In this document: positions 53,716 through 64,000 of the stretch, in pieces | Layout: each line of letters starts with the position of its first letter | How positions within the stretch are numbered: position 1 is the stretch's first letter | NCBI GenBank assembly: GCA_964036045.1 | Contig: OZ038378.1 | Location: forward strand, 60,499,408-60,563,407 | Reading direction: 5' to 3' | DNA: 64,000 nt | DNA from: Eutreptiella sp. 'Long Island Sound 2002' | Taxonomy: Eukaryota > Euglenozoa > Euglenophyceae > Eutreptiales > Eutreptiaceae | Translations under genes and position numbers: made by a program | Notes under the pieces: generated by a model | Told to the model about the DNA's origin: nothing | Databases searched by the model: none | What the model saw: the letters and a program-made list of their open reading frames with translations, nothing else

Positions 53716-54119
53716 GCTCACCCAGCCACGGCCCTACTGCATGTGCCCCCACAAAGCGGCTCCCCCACATGGAGGAAGGGCGCGGTCGCCGCAAGCAGTA
53801 CCCTACAGCGGGTTCTGCCCAGAGAGGTAACCCATGTTCGACTGAAGTCTCACATTCCCCTCCTTTGGGTGGATGATACGTGGGGGAGGGTCCCATTGCA
53901 CATCCTCATCAATCTCCGAATTCTGGGGCCCAGGGGCCCGCAGCCAGGCCAAAGGCCCTGTCCTGCAGGCACCCCCAGCTGGGTTGGTTTTCAGTAGGCG
54001 TGAGGCAACTTGAAGAAGCACGTGCTACTGGACTCGCATGCCGTAGCGCACACTCACACCTCCTGACCCGGACGAGCTTGCGCTCTCCCGGGGGGCCGGG
54101 GGCTCGAAGTAGGTCATCG
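53716..54119. other. No gene recognised
   Basis: GC-rich sequence after the gene end, with no conserved frame. Confidence 0.4.
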
Positions 54120-55200
54120 TGGTTGGTTGGTTGGTCGTTTAACGGTTCGGCGTAGTTTATTGACGTTCGTCGGTCGGTTGCGTGGTGGTAGAGTCACGGT
54201 TTTGTTCGTGGATATGGTAGTCGGCGGGCGTGGTGCACCACGGTGTCAGCAACCTGTTGGACGCCGTTCCTGTTTCGACCCGTGCACGCCTGGCTGGTTT
54301 GGTGTTGGCCGGCTTGCGTGTGGTCTGTTTACGGTCAAGTGGCGGCTGCAGCTGCGGTGTGGTTGGTGCGCGGTTGTCTTGGCTGCATCATGGTCGGGTT
54401 GGTTTGTGTGGGTTCCGTCGCGCTGCCGCCCGTGGTCGTATCGCCGAATGTTGTTTGTGCAGCCGGCACCTCCGTGTCGGCGTTGACTAGTTGCGTCTTG
54501 GTGGGTCCAAGTGTAGCGTATTGCAGTTCGTCAACGTTGGTTGGCCGCGTTCGTAATGGTAGAGTTGCCGTGTTCTATTGCGGTCGTGGGCATGATGGTC
54601 GGCGAGCGTGGCGCACCACGGTGCCGCCATCCCGTTGGACGCCGTTTTCGTTTTGACCCGTGTAAGCCTGGCTGGTCTGGTGTTGGCCGGCTTGCGTGTG
54701 GTCTGTTTACCGTCATGTGGCGGCTGCAGATGCGGTGTGGTTGGTGCGCGGTTGTCGTGGCCGCCTCATGGTTGGGTTGGTTCGTGCGGTTTCCGTCGTG
54801 CTGCTGCCGCCGGTCTCATCGTCAAATCCTGTCTGTGTAGCCGGCACATCCCTGTCGGTGCTGGTTAGTTGTGTCTTCGTTTGTCCAAGTGTAGTGTACT
54901 GTAGTTTGTTAACATTGGTTGGTGGTGATCGTAGTGGTAGAGTTAAGGCGTTCTGCTGTGTTCGTGGGCATGTGGTCGGCGGGCGTGGCTCATCACGGTG
55001 TCGCCAGCCCGTTGGGTGCCGTTCCCGTACCGGCCCATGCATGCCCGGCCAGTTTGGTGTTGGCCGGCGTGCGTGCGGTCTGTTTATGGTCACATCGTGT
55101 CCGCTGCAGTGGTTTTGCTGGCGCGCGGTCGTGTTAGCCGCCTCTTAGTCGGTTTGTTCGGCGTTGGTTCCTTGGCGCTGCAGCGGGCGCTTGCGCACTC
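54120..55200 (+). repeat. 378-bp tandem repeat, about 3 copies
   Basis: The marker GGTGTTGGCC occurs at 54301, 54679 and 55056 (periods 378 and 377), inside longer matching text such as the GGCTTGCGTGTGGTCTGTTTA block. Copies have diverged noticeably, the third most. The G/T-rich frames across it are shadows. Confidence 0.88.
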
Positions 55201-56749
55201 GGATTTGTTGGGCGCAGGTGCTCTGCTTGTTGCGGTGTTGGTTGGTGCCAGTTGCGTGGGGCTGGCACGGTACATTTTTCCTGTGCGCCGTCTCCCTACC
55301 GTGGGGGAGAAAAGTAATGATAAGTAGTTTGACTGCTGTAAAATGTTTTTCAAATTCGGTGCCCTTCTCCCTGCCCCGCCCTGGCAGCGTTGCATGCACA
55401 ACCCATCATCTGGTACTTCGCGGTGCTCTGTGGCCGTCCTTCCAGTTTCGCCTGTGCCATTCATATGTACACCCCCCGTCGGTGGCAAGGCCCCGGCGGT
55501 CCCCCTTGGTGCGTCTCCGTGCTCCCCATGGTAGTCCCAGGGTGCTGTTCCGGGTCGGTGGTGCAGTGCTCGTGCTCGTGTCTGCCTGCCTGCCGTGCGC
55601 CATATTGTGCCGTGTTTTGCGGGTCATGTGGCTGGCGTGCCTGTGTTGCAGTGCTGAGTTTGGCGGTTGGGATGGTTAGGGCGGCTCGGCTCGTGCTGTG
55701 GTGCCGGGACGTTCTGTCTGGCGTGGTGGGCTGGGCTCGGCGTAACACATCCTCCCGCTGGCAGGGGGTTGGCGTGGCCCCGTGTGGCGAGCCTGTGGTC
55801 CCTTGCGTGCCGCGGGTGGGGTTTCGGAGGATAGGAATACCGGGCAGTGTTGCAGCCCCCCTCTCGCTTATTGGCGCTGTTAGCTTTCTGCGGGGAGTGT
55901 GTCCCTCGTACCATTCTCGCAGGTAATATGTGCCGAATTCCCCCCGGCGTCCGAGGCGTTTAACTTTCCAGGAGGAGGTGTGCGCCGGTCCCCGCAGTGC
56001 ACGTACCCCTTGATTCTCGCCTTGGAAGGTAACACTCTGAACGATTGTTCGATAACATTCCTCTGGTCATCGGCCCGGCCGTGGGTCCCGCGTGTTTGGC
56101 TGGCCCCTTTGCCCGGCCCCTTGCGGATCCGGCTCGCGGGAGAGGAGGGTCAGGTGGAAGGACGGGTCCGGGTGTGGCACCGCCCCTTTCTCTATTGCAG
56201 GCGGGTTGCCGGGGTCCGGGAAGCGTGGCCCTCGCCCGGGGGATGTAGGAGGGAGTAGTTGGGTTTTTGTTCGTGTTCGACACCACGGGCTGCTAAGGCT
56301 AGCCTCTACTCTTCGGGTGTTTGTTGCATGTGTCCGGCAGGGTGACGTCTTTCCTGCTTGTGTGCCCGACCGACAGGCGTTGCTGTAGTGTGTTGCGCGG
56401 CCGCGCGTCGTTGGGTTGTACGAGGGGTCCTTTTGGGCGAGGTTGGCTCGCCCGGGGTTGTCGTGGTTTATGGTCGAGCGCGCAGCCGTTGGTGTGATGT
56501 TCAGCGCCAGGCCCTCCGCATCGCCTGCGCGTCGTTGCTGCAGGTCCTCCCGCCGGCTGCGACGCAGGGCCCTGGGGGGTTTCCCATGCGTCGCACAAGG
56601 GCGCTGCGGAGGGCACTGAACATTTCGTGCACAAGGGCCGCGTGTGCTGCCTGGGCCACCGTCTCAGTGCGAATGGCTGGCTGCAGTTGCTCGCCCAGCG
56701 CCAGCGCCTGGATCTGGCGGATCGCGGTGCTCGATAACGCTTTCCTGGT
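55201..56749. other. GC-rich region, no gene supported
   Basis: Several overlapping open frames exist on both strands because stops are rare at this composition; none has recognisable motifs. Possible decayed repeat. Confidence 0.4.
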
Positions 56750-57715
56750 CATGTACGACGTTCTGGACACGGAAACAGACAGGCGTCTCAACAATGATTT
56801 CAACGCGCCGCGCATGGCTAACATGTTGCGTATTCCCATCTTCAGTTGGCCAACCAAACCAAAGGCAGCAGGGGATCCTACATTGTTGGACGTTTGCTGG
56901 TTGCTGATTTTGTCACGGGATAGCTGGACGAAAAAGGAAAAATTTCGTCGTTCCGTCCTCTCTTTGCGTGAGGCCTCGCGCAATAACTTCTCCCTCTTTG
57001 CAGATTCCGAATTATCTGACGTTTGGACCTACTCAAGTACAGGAGATGGTTGACACTCAATTTGGCGGCCCCCTGCCGATAACGCATGTTATGTGGTATT
57101 TCGACGCTCACCTCCATTACCTGAAGGAGACTAAGGGCTTCAAGCCTTCTTTTGTGTTCATTGATCATCAACCAGACCTGGTGTGCAAGACTGCTGCCAT
57201 CGAGCCGGATTCTCGAATGTACCCTCTTGGTGTCCCCACCCACAGTCTCTCGGATTGGGTCAACAGAGTGCAGAATCAGCTGAACCACGTCTTGACACAA
57301 GGGTCGAAACTGGACGATTAAGGTGATTGGGACCAGCAAGCCAACTGGACAACCCGTGGTATTCCCCTTTGCGTTTGCGATGAAAAATGGGGTTCTAAGG
57401 CGTTGTCGCTGAAGGAGGAAGAGATTGTTCAAAAGGGTCAAGCTGCAGAAACAGAGGCCCCGGCAGCAAAGCGCAAGTCAAATGGTGAGGAACCTGCCCC
57501 CTAGAAGAAGAAGACCGCTTCATATCCTCCTCAGGCAGCAAAGTCGGGTACCGGTGAAGATACCGACGAGAGCGACGGAGATGAGGAGGAAGAGAGCGAC
57601 GAAGAAGAGGAGGAGGAAGCGCAGGTCTTCCGAGGCAAGGTAGGTAGGTAGGTATCTTCGGGAGCTCAGGATGCCTCCTTTGACATTGCAGGAAGAAGGT
57701 CTTACCAAGGGGACG
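56750..57715 (+). pseudogene. Second, 5'-truncated copy of the ParB-like gene's 3' half
   Basis: Matches 52871 to about 53700 from CATGTAC onward, including the intron with the palindrome and the acceptor. It keeps 47 nt that the first copy lost (encoding CKTAAIEPDSRMYPLG), but has its own stops: TAA where the first copy reads GAG TAT (about 57318), and TAG in the Lys-rich tail (about 57502). The acidic tail is longer (GDEEEESDEEEEEEAQVF) and ends at a GTAG-run donor. Upstream sequence is unrelated, so only the 3' part was duplicated. Confidence 0.78.
56964..56983. repeat. Dispersed palindrome copy 9, in the duplicated intron
   Basis: TTGCGTGAGGCCTCGCGCAA, same place as copy 8, with one change. 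It ends about 20 nt before the acceptor TTTGCAG. Confidence 0.88.
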
Positions 57716-58220
57716 TCCTGTCCCTCCCACTGCCCTATGTCAGGTGCCTCTTGAGCCGCCCCCGCATGTGCTTGGGAAGGCACTGTCGCGGCCACCCGGT
57801 CCATGTGTCCCAGGTGGGAGGGTGTCCCCACATGTGTCCATCGGTAGGGCCACATGCCCCCTCCTTTGGGCGGCAGCTCTGGGGGCTGCCCAGCTGTGTG
57901 GAGTATCTCTCACCACAAGGGGTATTGCTCCCGCTAGTCTACAGTACGACCGCCTCAACCTTGTGGCTTGAGTTGCGGGGCCACTCTGCTTGGCTGGCGA
58001 CCCCCTCCTGGACTGTGTACCGGCTCGCCTGTCACCGGTTGCTTCCATGGCTCGGGGTGACGTTTGCCATGGTCCCCGATGCAGCCTGGCCGGGCTCGGA
58101 CCAGTGGCCTTGGACTACCGATCCTCCCACTGGCCCGGTGGGTTGGCTGGGTCGCCCCAGTGCGTCCGACCCATGGGTTGTTGGTTCTTTCCTGTCCCTC
58201 GGCCGCCCTACGTGTGTGCA
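57716..58220. other. No gene recognised
   Basis: GC-rich spacer between the gene copy and the 65-bp minisatellite. Long frames through it run into the repeat and are not supported. Confidence 0.4.
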
Positions 58221-58550
58221 GTGTCCTGGGCCGCTTGGCTCCTGTTCACCGGTGTGCCCGCGCGGTTTGCTGTGTTGCGTCTGTGGTGTCCTGGGCCACT
58301 TGGCCTCTGTTCACCGGTGTGCTCGCTCGGTGTGTTGTGTTGCGTGTGCGGTGTCCTGGGCCACTTTGCTCCCGTTCACCGGTGCGCCCGCTGGGTGTGT
58401 TGTGTTGCGTGTGCGGTGTCCCGGGCCACTTGGCTCCTGTTCACCGATGCGCCCGCTCGGTGTGTTGCTTTGCGTGTGCGGTGTCCTGGGCCACTTGGCT
58501 CCTGTTCACCGGTGTGCCCGCGGGTGTATCGTGTTGCGTGTGCGTGAAAG
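58221..58550 (+). repeat. 65-bp minisatellite, 5 copies plus a partial
   Basis: GTGTCCTGGG starts at 58221, 58286, 58351, 58416 (CCGGG variant) and 58481, exactly 65 bases apart. Units contain CCACTTGGCTCCTGTTCACC and GCGTGTGCG. Because 65 is not a multiple of 3, the predicted Cys-rich peptide cycles through three frames. Confidence 0.93.
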
Positions 58551-58710
58551 TGCTGCCCTGGGTCGTTGATGGTGCCGGAGGGCTCGGGGCCCGCAAGACC
58601 AGTGGGGCAGGCACGCGAGGAGTCGACCTGAACGCTGCTGTTGGGGGTAGAACCGGAGACACGGACACCAACGGAGGCGAGAGCAGCAACAACTGAAGCA
58701 AGATCCATGC

Positions 58711-59077
58711 TGAGTGTTATCCGGCAGAAAATCCCAGTCTATGAAGAAAATTGATGCGGATTTTACTATGCACATCTGAGTGTCCATATCTATCTGAAAA
58801 GATTTAAATAAATCCGATTGTGAAAAATATTTGGCCGATCTGGCCCGCGAGCGCGCGTCAGCGGCAAATGGCGATTCCAGGCAAATGATCGGAACGCGGC
58901 GGATTTACGGAGAATGGACCGCGGAGTCAGATCCGGCATATCAGAAATATATAGGTCTGATCCTGAGACTGAGCTGCGAGGCGGCGATTCCGCCGAAGCA
59001 GAGAAAATGACCAAAATGTAGTCAATCTGGGTTAGATCAGTGAAAATCTGAGCGGATGGGGGTTAGCCGCACTTACA
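58711..59077 (-). repeat. Candidate 3' LTR of element C
   Basis: On the minus strand a purine run GGAGGGGGAG is followed by TGTAAGTGCGG, and about 367 bases later the text reads CGGATAACACTCA, giving TG...CA ends. The partner LTR lies outside the window, so this rests on end motifs alone. Confidence 0.38.
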
Positions 59078-59087
59078 CTCCCCCTCC
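59078..59087 (-). other. Candidate polypurine tract of element C
   Basis: The minus strand reads GGAGGGGGAG just before the proposed LTR start. Confidence 0.4.
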
Positions 59088-60725
59088 AAAAACACACTGG
59101 GGTGTGTCGCTAAGTCAACGAAGAACGTAGTGCGGGTAAGTCCCAGAAAAAAAATAGAATTGTAGCCTCGATGGGGCGAAATCTGCTTGATCTGACCTGA
59201 TTTGGACTGAATTGGCACTGAATCAGGATGGATGAACCTGAAATGAGACAGAATGAGGAGTGACGAACCGTCCTCCGTGCAGTAAAACATTAGGTCAAGG
59301 GCTAAAAAGCATGTAAACGTATCGAGAATCGATACCAACCCATGCACTGGTTGAGAATGAGGTAGATTATTGGTGGATTGAGTGGGGGAATGAAGAAATG
59401 GAGTGACATCTCAGCGCTCTGGCACAGTTTCGCTGTCGCGGGCACGCTACGGTGTCCTCGCCGAACTCTACATCGTGTTACTCCCGCTTTTCTCGTTCTG
59501 AAAAGTGCAGCATGTGCTTCAGATTTGGCGCATCTGGTGGATGATCACAAGATTCAGCAAGATTGAGAATGAATTTGGGCAGAGATGAAGGAGATTAAAC
59601 AATCACAGAGAGGGAAAACAAATACAAATGTAGTCTACAGACCCTAAGTGCACAGAAAATCATAAGCGTCAACGAAGTTAGGCAAAGCCGTCGACAGATC
59701 TTCGAGGAATGAGAGGAGATGACAAGGAAATCAACCTAATCTGTCCTAAAATGAGGAAATTCCCTAAGATGAAGGTGAAATGAAGCGGAATGTCTAGAAC
59801 TGAAACTACTAACATCTTCGTTTACACTAAATTTAATATATATTGTCGTTTATTCAGCTCAATTGTGCTTTCCGGCACGTTGGTTCGCGAGCATCCAACA
59901 GATTCATTGAAAATGTGGATCATGTGATGATGCATCATGATGGGACATGCTGACCCTGGATCCTTGGCATGTAACGCGCCGAAGGTTCGCTGAAGGCGCT
60001 TTACTGACAGTATATAACTGAGAGACACCGTATTTACAGTGGCGGCGGTGTCAATCGACTTGGACAAGGCCCATCTTTCGATTGAGTCCCACAAGACACT
60101 TGGATTCACCATTTTCGACAGTTTCAGGTCGGATTGAGCTCACATTGGCGTGTGCCAAAAATACAACGAAGCTTACGGACTTCAGAGGTTGCTTTTAGAA
60201 GTCCCTAGAGCTCCTATCTGAAGGTTGTCTGAACAATTGACGTCTGGGTTTCGTGCAACAGTGGCAGAATGATGGACAAACCTGAGGAATTCAAGGCAAA
60301 TTTGAGGATCCTGGATCTGAATCTGGACTTTGGCTTCCGCATCACGGCAAATGAAGGTAAGATCTGAGTTCCTGGCGCCGCATCTGGTGCAGCCAGTACT
60401 ACAGGGGGTACCTGTAGGGGTGAATGTCGCTGGCCAGCGTTTTTACTATGTACATTTGCTTCCATCTGCACGAGTAGCCAAATTCCAAAGATGCACAGAC
60501 CAACAGAGACAAGATTACCCCGAATCTGCCTGAATTAAGCCTGAGTTTGGTTTTTTCTGAACACGGCAGCACACTCCGTGGCTTTCGGTAGCGTATCTAC
60601 GCCTTGTCTGCCGAACGGAGACCAAAGAAAAGTTGATTGACGTCAAATTATCAAACATTTGCAGTTCTCCACATCATGACATAATCAGGAAGAATGAACA
60701 GTGGGTTGAGCAGAATGTGGTTTTT
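59088..60725 (-). other. Element C 3' untranslated region or flanking DNA
   Basis: About 1.6 kb between the pol stop and the proposed polypurine tract, without a supported frame. Element A has a 1.4-kb 3' untranslated part, so the length is not unreasonable. Confidence 0.4.
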
Positions 60726-63700
60726 TCAAGTCGAATTCGGCCAAGCACGAATACATGTGACCACCAACCTGTCTGGTCGCGCCCTCGTACGCCTTGGGCG
60801 CTGCAAATCAGCGGCCGAACTCGAAGCTTGGTCCTCATTTGGCTCCTGGGCTGGCCTGACCGCAGGAGGGGGGATCGACGGATCAGCCCTGGAATGTGGC
60901 TGCTGAGGGCCGTAAAAGGCTGGATCTCGATTCACCACAGGTCTTTTTCCGTCGCTCTCCACCTGTCTGTCTGGTTTCAACAAACAGTCTGTCAGGAGTA
61001 CGCCAATTTCGGGGTGCTTCTTGAGGAAGTCGATGAACCCCTTGGTGTACCCATGGACAAAAGAATGGGCTGGTTCCCAGTTGTTGTGACTGGAATCAAA
61101 GCCCCTCCACTCACATAGAAATTCACATTCGCCCTTAGCGTCACGTCTTGCCTCTACAATCCTCTTGAGTTCGTACTTCCCCCCTTCGATGACCCGATCG
61201 GACAAAATTTTCGAAGTCCAAAAAAGGGGTTTAACCCGATCCTTGGGGGAGGGGATCTCTCTCTTGAGGCGATCGCCCGAAACGTCAATTTCCCTGCTGA
61301 CATCCACACGAATCCTCCACCTGTTCTCACCTAGACGCGCTGTAACAGCGAATGGCCCCTCCCACAAGGGAAGAAGCTCATCATCTCCGTCCAGGGTGGT
61401 TTCGGATTTTCGAAGCCAAACTCGATCATCGACTTCAAAATTGTGGGGGTTTTTTCGGCCTTGATTCTGGACCCAAAGCCAGTCAGCTTGATGCTTATCG
61501 ATTAATTTCGAGACAGTTTTATCTGCTCGTTGGACGTCGTCCAAAAACAACGAAGCATCTTTACAAGGGCGAGGATTATTCAACGGCATGTTCCACCAAC
61601 ACTTCTTTCGTCCAAAGACAATTTCATTTGGAGAAAGGCCATGGTACAAAGGCGTGTTGTGGTAACGGCGAAGCAATGCGAAGAGAACTTCAAGCCAATG
61701 GAAATCCTTTTCACTCGCGAGCTCCTTACGAAGCATATTTATAATTGAGCGGCCGGCTCTTTCGCCAGGCAGCGCTCGATGCGAGTGGATTTCACATCGT
61801 AGGTGGTGGATTCCAAGGCGAGCACATAATTCTCTCCACCATTCGGACGTGTACTCTTTGCCTGAGTCCGTAACCACCTCGGATGGGACGTCCCAACCTC
61901 CCATCCAGGTCTGCGCGCACCATTTGGCGGCAGCCTTGCCAGTCATCGACTCAATGTTGCAAGGCAACACTTGAATGTAGCCGGAATGACGGCACTGAAT
62001 AAGGAGCACACCATTGACCTTTTTATTGGTCCAATGGCACTCTTCGTCATCGAGTTCACCGAGATAGAAGAAATCACTGGTGACTCTGTTAAAGAGGCGC
62101 TCCGGAATAGGATGTGGCCTCAGATGGCCGTGCTTCTTCGCGCTGGGGGGCGTCGAGACAGCACATTGGGCACATCCGGCGGCTACTTTCATGCAGTGAG
62201 TATATAGCCGTGAGCCAAACAACCTATGTTTAATCATCGACCATAATCGACGGCCATGTGCGTGGGGGGACTCCCATTTGTGCCACCAGTTTAACACTCG
62301 GGGGGCCAGGGCGTCTGGTACGCACCATTTACCCTCCATCCACAGCTTCCCCCCATCCAACGAATACTCAGAAAAAATCCCATCCTTGTGAGCATCTTTG
62401 GATTTGAGATTTCCAAAGACCTCTTTAAACATGGGATCCTGCAGATAATCGGACGTCCAGTCACGGATGATAAGGGAATCCTTCGGCAGGGGTGGAGTTT
62501 TGGCCGGATCTCGACGCTTAATGCCCTGGATCAACCGAAATCGACCTACTCGTCGGGTATAGTCAAACCGTTTCACACTCCCTGAGGAGGGATCGGTGAC
62601 TTTCTCCACGACTTTCAGTGTTTTGGTGCAGATCTCATGAGCATGCGCCGGATCTAAAAAGGCCGTGATGTCGTGACACGGTAATGCGTGCTGTTTAACA
62701 GCGCATTGCATGCATGCACGTCGAATGAGCTTTTTTTCTTCCTGATCCCATTCGATTATGACATGGCGGTCCTGCTCCGTACCATGGATGTTGGTACTTT
62801 GCAGCCCCTCTGAAGCGGGGTAAGCCCATCGGCTCAGAGCATCCGCTACCGTGTTGTGTTTTCCAGGCAAATACGACACATGGAGGTCAAACAGACTGAG
62901 AAATTCGTGCCATCTGGCACGTCGACCAGCTGGGCTCGCGACAGTATCAATGTGTTCGGTGGCCCAATACTCCAGAGATCGATGATCCGTCAGGACCTCG
63001 ACTCGATTGGTGCCAACCCACGATTGGTACTTTTTTAAAGCACAGATTATGGCGTAGGTTTCTTGCTCACGCGGCGACCATTGCATTTGGCGTGGGGCTA
63101 GCTTCCGAGACCAAAATGCAAGAGGGTAATGATCACCTGTGGCTTCATCAACCTGTTCAAGGACAGCTCCGATCGCGTACCTAGAAGCGTCGGTTCTTAT
63201 GTAGAAGGGTCGGTCAAATTGCGGCACATGCAACGTGGCGACTTCGCAGAGGGCCGCCTTCAAGTGATGGAAGGCCTCCTCGCACTCGTCAGTCCACTTG
63301 ACACGAACCTTTGAACCTACCTTGCCTGCATCTCTCCCTACCTTCAATAATTCAGTGAGGGGGGCAGCAAATTTGGCATAATTCGGCACAAAAGTGTGAT
63401 AAAAATTGCAACAACCCAGGAATCCTCTCAACTCCGTGATCGTCTCAGGGCGCTTCCACTTCTGAATAGCGACGAGCTTCCCTGGACTGGGTCGTCGGGT
63501 GCCATTCTCTAGGAGAGAACCACAAAATTCGACTGATTTTAAAAAAAATTTTCCCTTCTTTGGCCCACAAATCAGCTGATTGGCATCAAGAATGTCCAAA
63601 ACCTGGTTCAGCTGCTTTTCATGTAGGGCCACCAGCTCAGCTTCGGTCAGTCCCTCCCCCTCCGTCGCGATGATTATGTCATCTATGTACACACTCACGA

Positions 63701-64000
63701 AGGCACGAAGCTCAGGATGAGCTGTAAAAAGCACATCCTCCATCATTCTTTGAAAAAACGAAGGGGCGTTCTTCAGGCCCATGAGCATGACCGTCCACTG
63801 GACTGGGCCACATGGCGTGCACATACAGGTGAGGGGTCGGCTGTCCTTCCTCAACGGCATTTGGTGAAAGCCGTGACAGAGATCCAGCACAGAAAACAAA
63901 CGACCTCTTGCCCTCTTGGCGATTTCCTCCTCAATGAGGGGCAGGGGGTGTGAATCCGCCTTGGTTTCGGCGTTGAGATTGCGAAAATCAACAACCATTC
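60726..64000 (-). CDS. pol: Element C Ty3/gypsy Pol (RT, RNase H, integrase, chromodomain), N-terminus outside window
   Basis: Open for 1,090 codons without a break. The window edge cuts inside RT, before VVDFRNLNAETKADSHPLP. Counting from 63998: RT catalytic YIDD (D106, D107); RNase H YIRTDASRYAIGAVLEQ and TDHRSLEYW; an HxxxH...CAQCA zinc finger; integrase D711 (VTDSGKEYTSEW) and E746 (GERAGRSI), a D-34-E spacing. A chromodomain follows (KYELKRIVEARRDAKGE...CEWRGF...NNWEPAHSF), then a Pro-rich tail. It is clearly a different lineage from A and B: YIDD instead of FVDD, and a different integrase core. The absence of stops suggests the youngest pol in the window. Confidence 0.9.
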   Translation of the reverse strand, partial: MVVDFRNLNAETKADSHPLPLIEEEIAKRARGRLFSVLDLCHGFHQMPLRKDSRPLTCMCTPCGPVQWTVMLMGLKNAPSFFQRMMEDVLFTAHPELRAFVSVYIDDIIIATEGEGLTEAELVALHEKQLNQVLDILDANQLICGPKKGKFFLKSVEFCGSLLENGTRRPSPGKLVAIQKWKRPETITELRGFLGCCNFYHTFVPNYAKFAAPLTELLKVGRDAGKVGSKVRVKWTDECEEAFHHLKAALCEVATLHVPQFDRPFYIRTDASRYAIGAVLEQVDEATGDHYPLAFWSRKLAPRQMQWSPREQETYAIICALKKYQSWVGTNRVEVLTDHRSLEYWATEHIDTVASPAGRRARWHEFLSLFDLHVSYLPGKHNTVADALSRWAYPASEGLQSTNIHGTEQDRHVIIEWDQEEKKLIRRACMQCAVKQHALPCHDITAFLDPAHAHEICTKTLKVVEKVTDPSSGSVKRFDYTRRVGRFRLIQGIKRRDPAKTPPLPKDSLIIRDWTSDYLQDPMFKEVFGNLKSKDAHKDGIFSEYSLDGGKLWMEGKWCVPDALAPRVLNWWHKWESPHAHGRRLWSMIKHRLFGSRLYTHCMKVAAGCAQCAVSTPPSAKKHGHLRPHPIPERLFNRVTSDFFYLGELDDEECHWTNKKVNGVLLIQCRHSGYIQVLPCNIESMTGKAAAKWCAQTWMGGWDVPSEVVTDSGKEYTSEWWRELCARLGIHHLRCEIHSHRALPGERAGRSIINMLRKELASEKDFHWLEVLFALLRRYHNTPLYHGLSPNEIVFGRKKCWWNMPLNNPRPCKDASLFLDDVQRADKTVSKLIDKHQADWLWVQNQGRKNPHNFEVDDRVWLRKSETTLDGDDELLPLWEGPFAVTARLGENRWRIRVDVSREIDVSGDRLKREIPSPKDRVKPLFWTSKILSDRVIEGGKYELKRIVEARRDAKGECEFLCEWRGFDSSHNNWEPAHSFVHGYTKGFIDFLKKHPEIGVLLTDCLLKPDRQVESDGKRPVVNRDPAFYGPQQPHSRADPSIPPPAVRPAQEPNEDQASSSAADLQRPRRTRARPDRLVVTCIRAWPNST

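Noticed and set aside
57751-58696. Cys-rich 180-270 residue proteins near 58 kb
   Set aside because: They are translations of the 65-bp minisatellite, cycling through frames with the repeat.

Overview
This is a eukaryotic nuclear window, almost certainly from a large, repeat-rich algal or plant genome. Spliceosomal introns of 60-110 bp, chromodomain Ty3/gypsy elements, MULE/FAR1-type and hAT transposases and many minisatellites support this. I suspect a charophyte (Chara-like) genome, but that is inference. No bacterial operon logic applies, and nearly all long reading frames belong to mobile elements.

Left arm (1-20.7 kb). A 5'-truncated SET-domain reading frame comes first. Next are a polypyrimidine tract, a 53-bp minisatellite of about 30 units, a MULE transposase (FAR1-like zinc finger, DDE, SWIM) with a spliced second exon, and a 21-bp minisatellite of about 38 units. 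A degenerate DDE-type transposase carrying a damaged PHD-like finger lies at 11.5-13.9 kb. A broken hAT element lies at 15.1-17.9 kb, and the remains of another RNase-H-fold transposase-like gene (DUF6589/KDZ-like) at 18.8-20.6 kb.

Core (20.85-53.7 kb). A host-type gene with a ParB-like motif has been split by a 30.3-kb nested insertion. Element A is a minus-strand Ty3/gypsy element with 3.0-kb LTRs at 21185-24209 and 48450-51473. It landed in exon 1, a few bases before the donor site of intron 1. Element B, a plus-strand Ty3/gypsy element with 2.36-kb LTRs (25073-27431 and 35926-38283), then inserted into the 3' untranslated part of A. Sampled LTR divergence (about 2.5% for A, 1% for B) fits that order. 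Both elements have gag and pol in one frame separated by a single UAG with a similar 3' context. Both also share an LTR block with a conserved hairpin. The host gene resumes in frame at 51474, but carries a frameshift and a 47-nt deletion.

Right arm (53.7-64 kb). Here are a 378-bp tandem repeat (3 copies), a second truncated copy of the 3' half of the ParB-like gene (56.75-57.7 kb), and a 65-bp minisatellite. A third Ty3/gypsy chromodomain element (C, minus strand) runs off the window end; it has a candidate short 3' LTR at 58711-59077.

The most unusual signal is a perfect or near-perfect 20-bp palindrome, TTGCGCGAGGCCTCGCGCAA. It recurs nine times and, where reading frames let me place introns, always sits inside the intron 18-22 nt before the 3' splice site. 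This suggests an introner-like or hairpin-assisted intron system.
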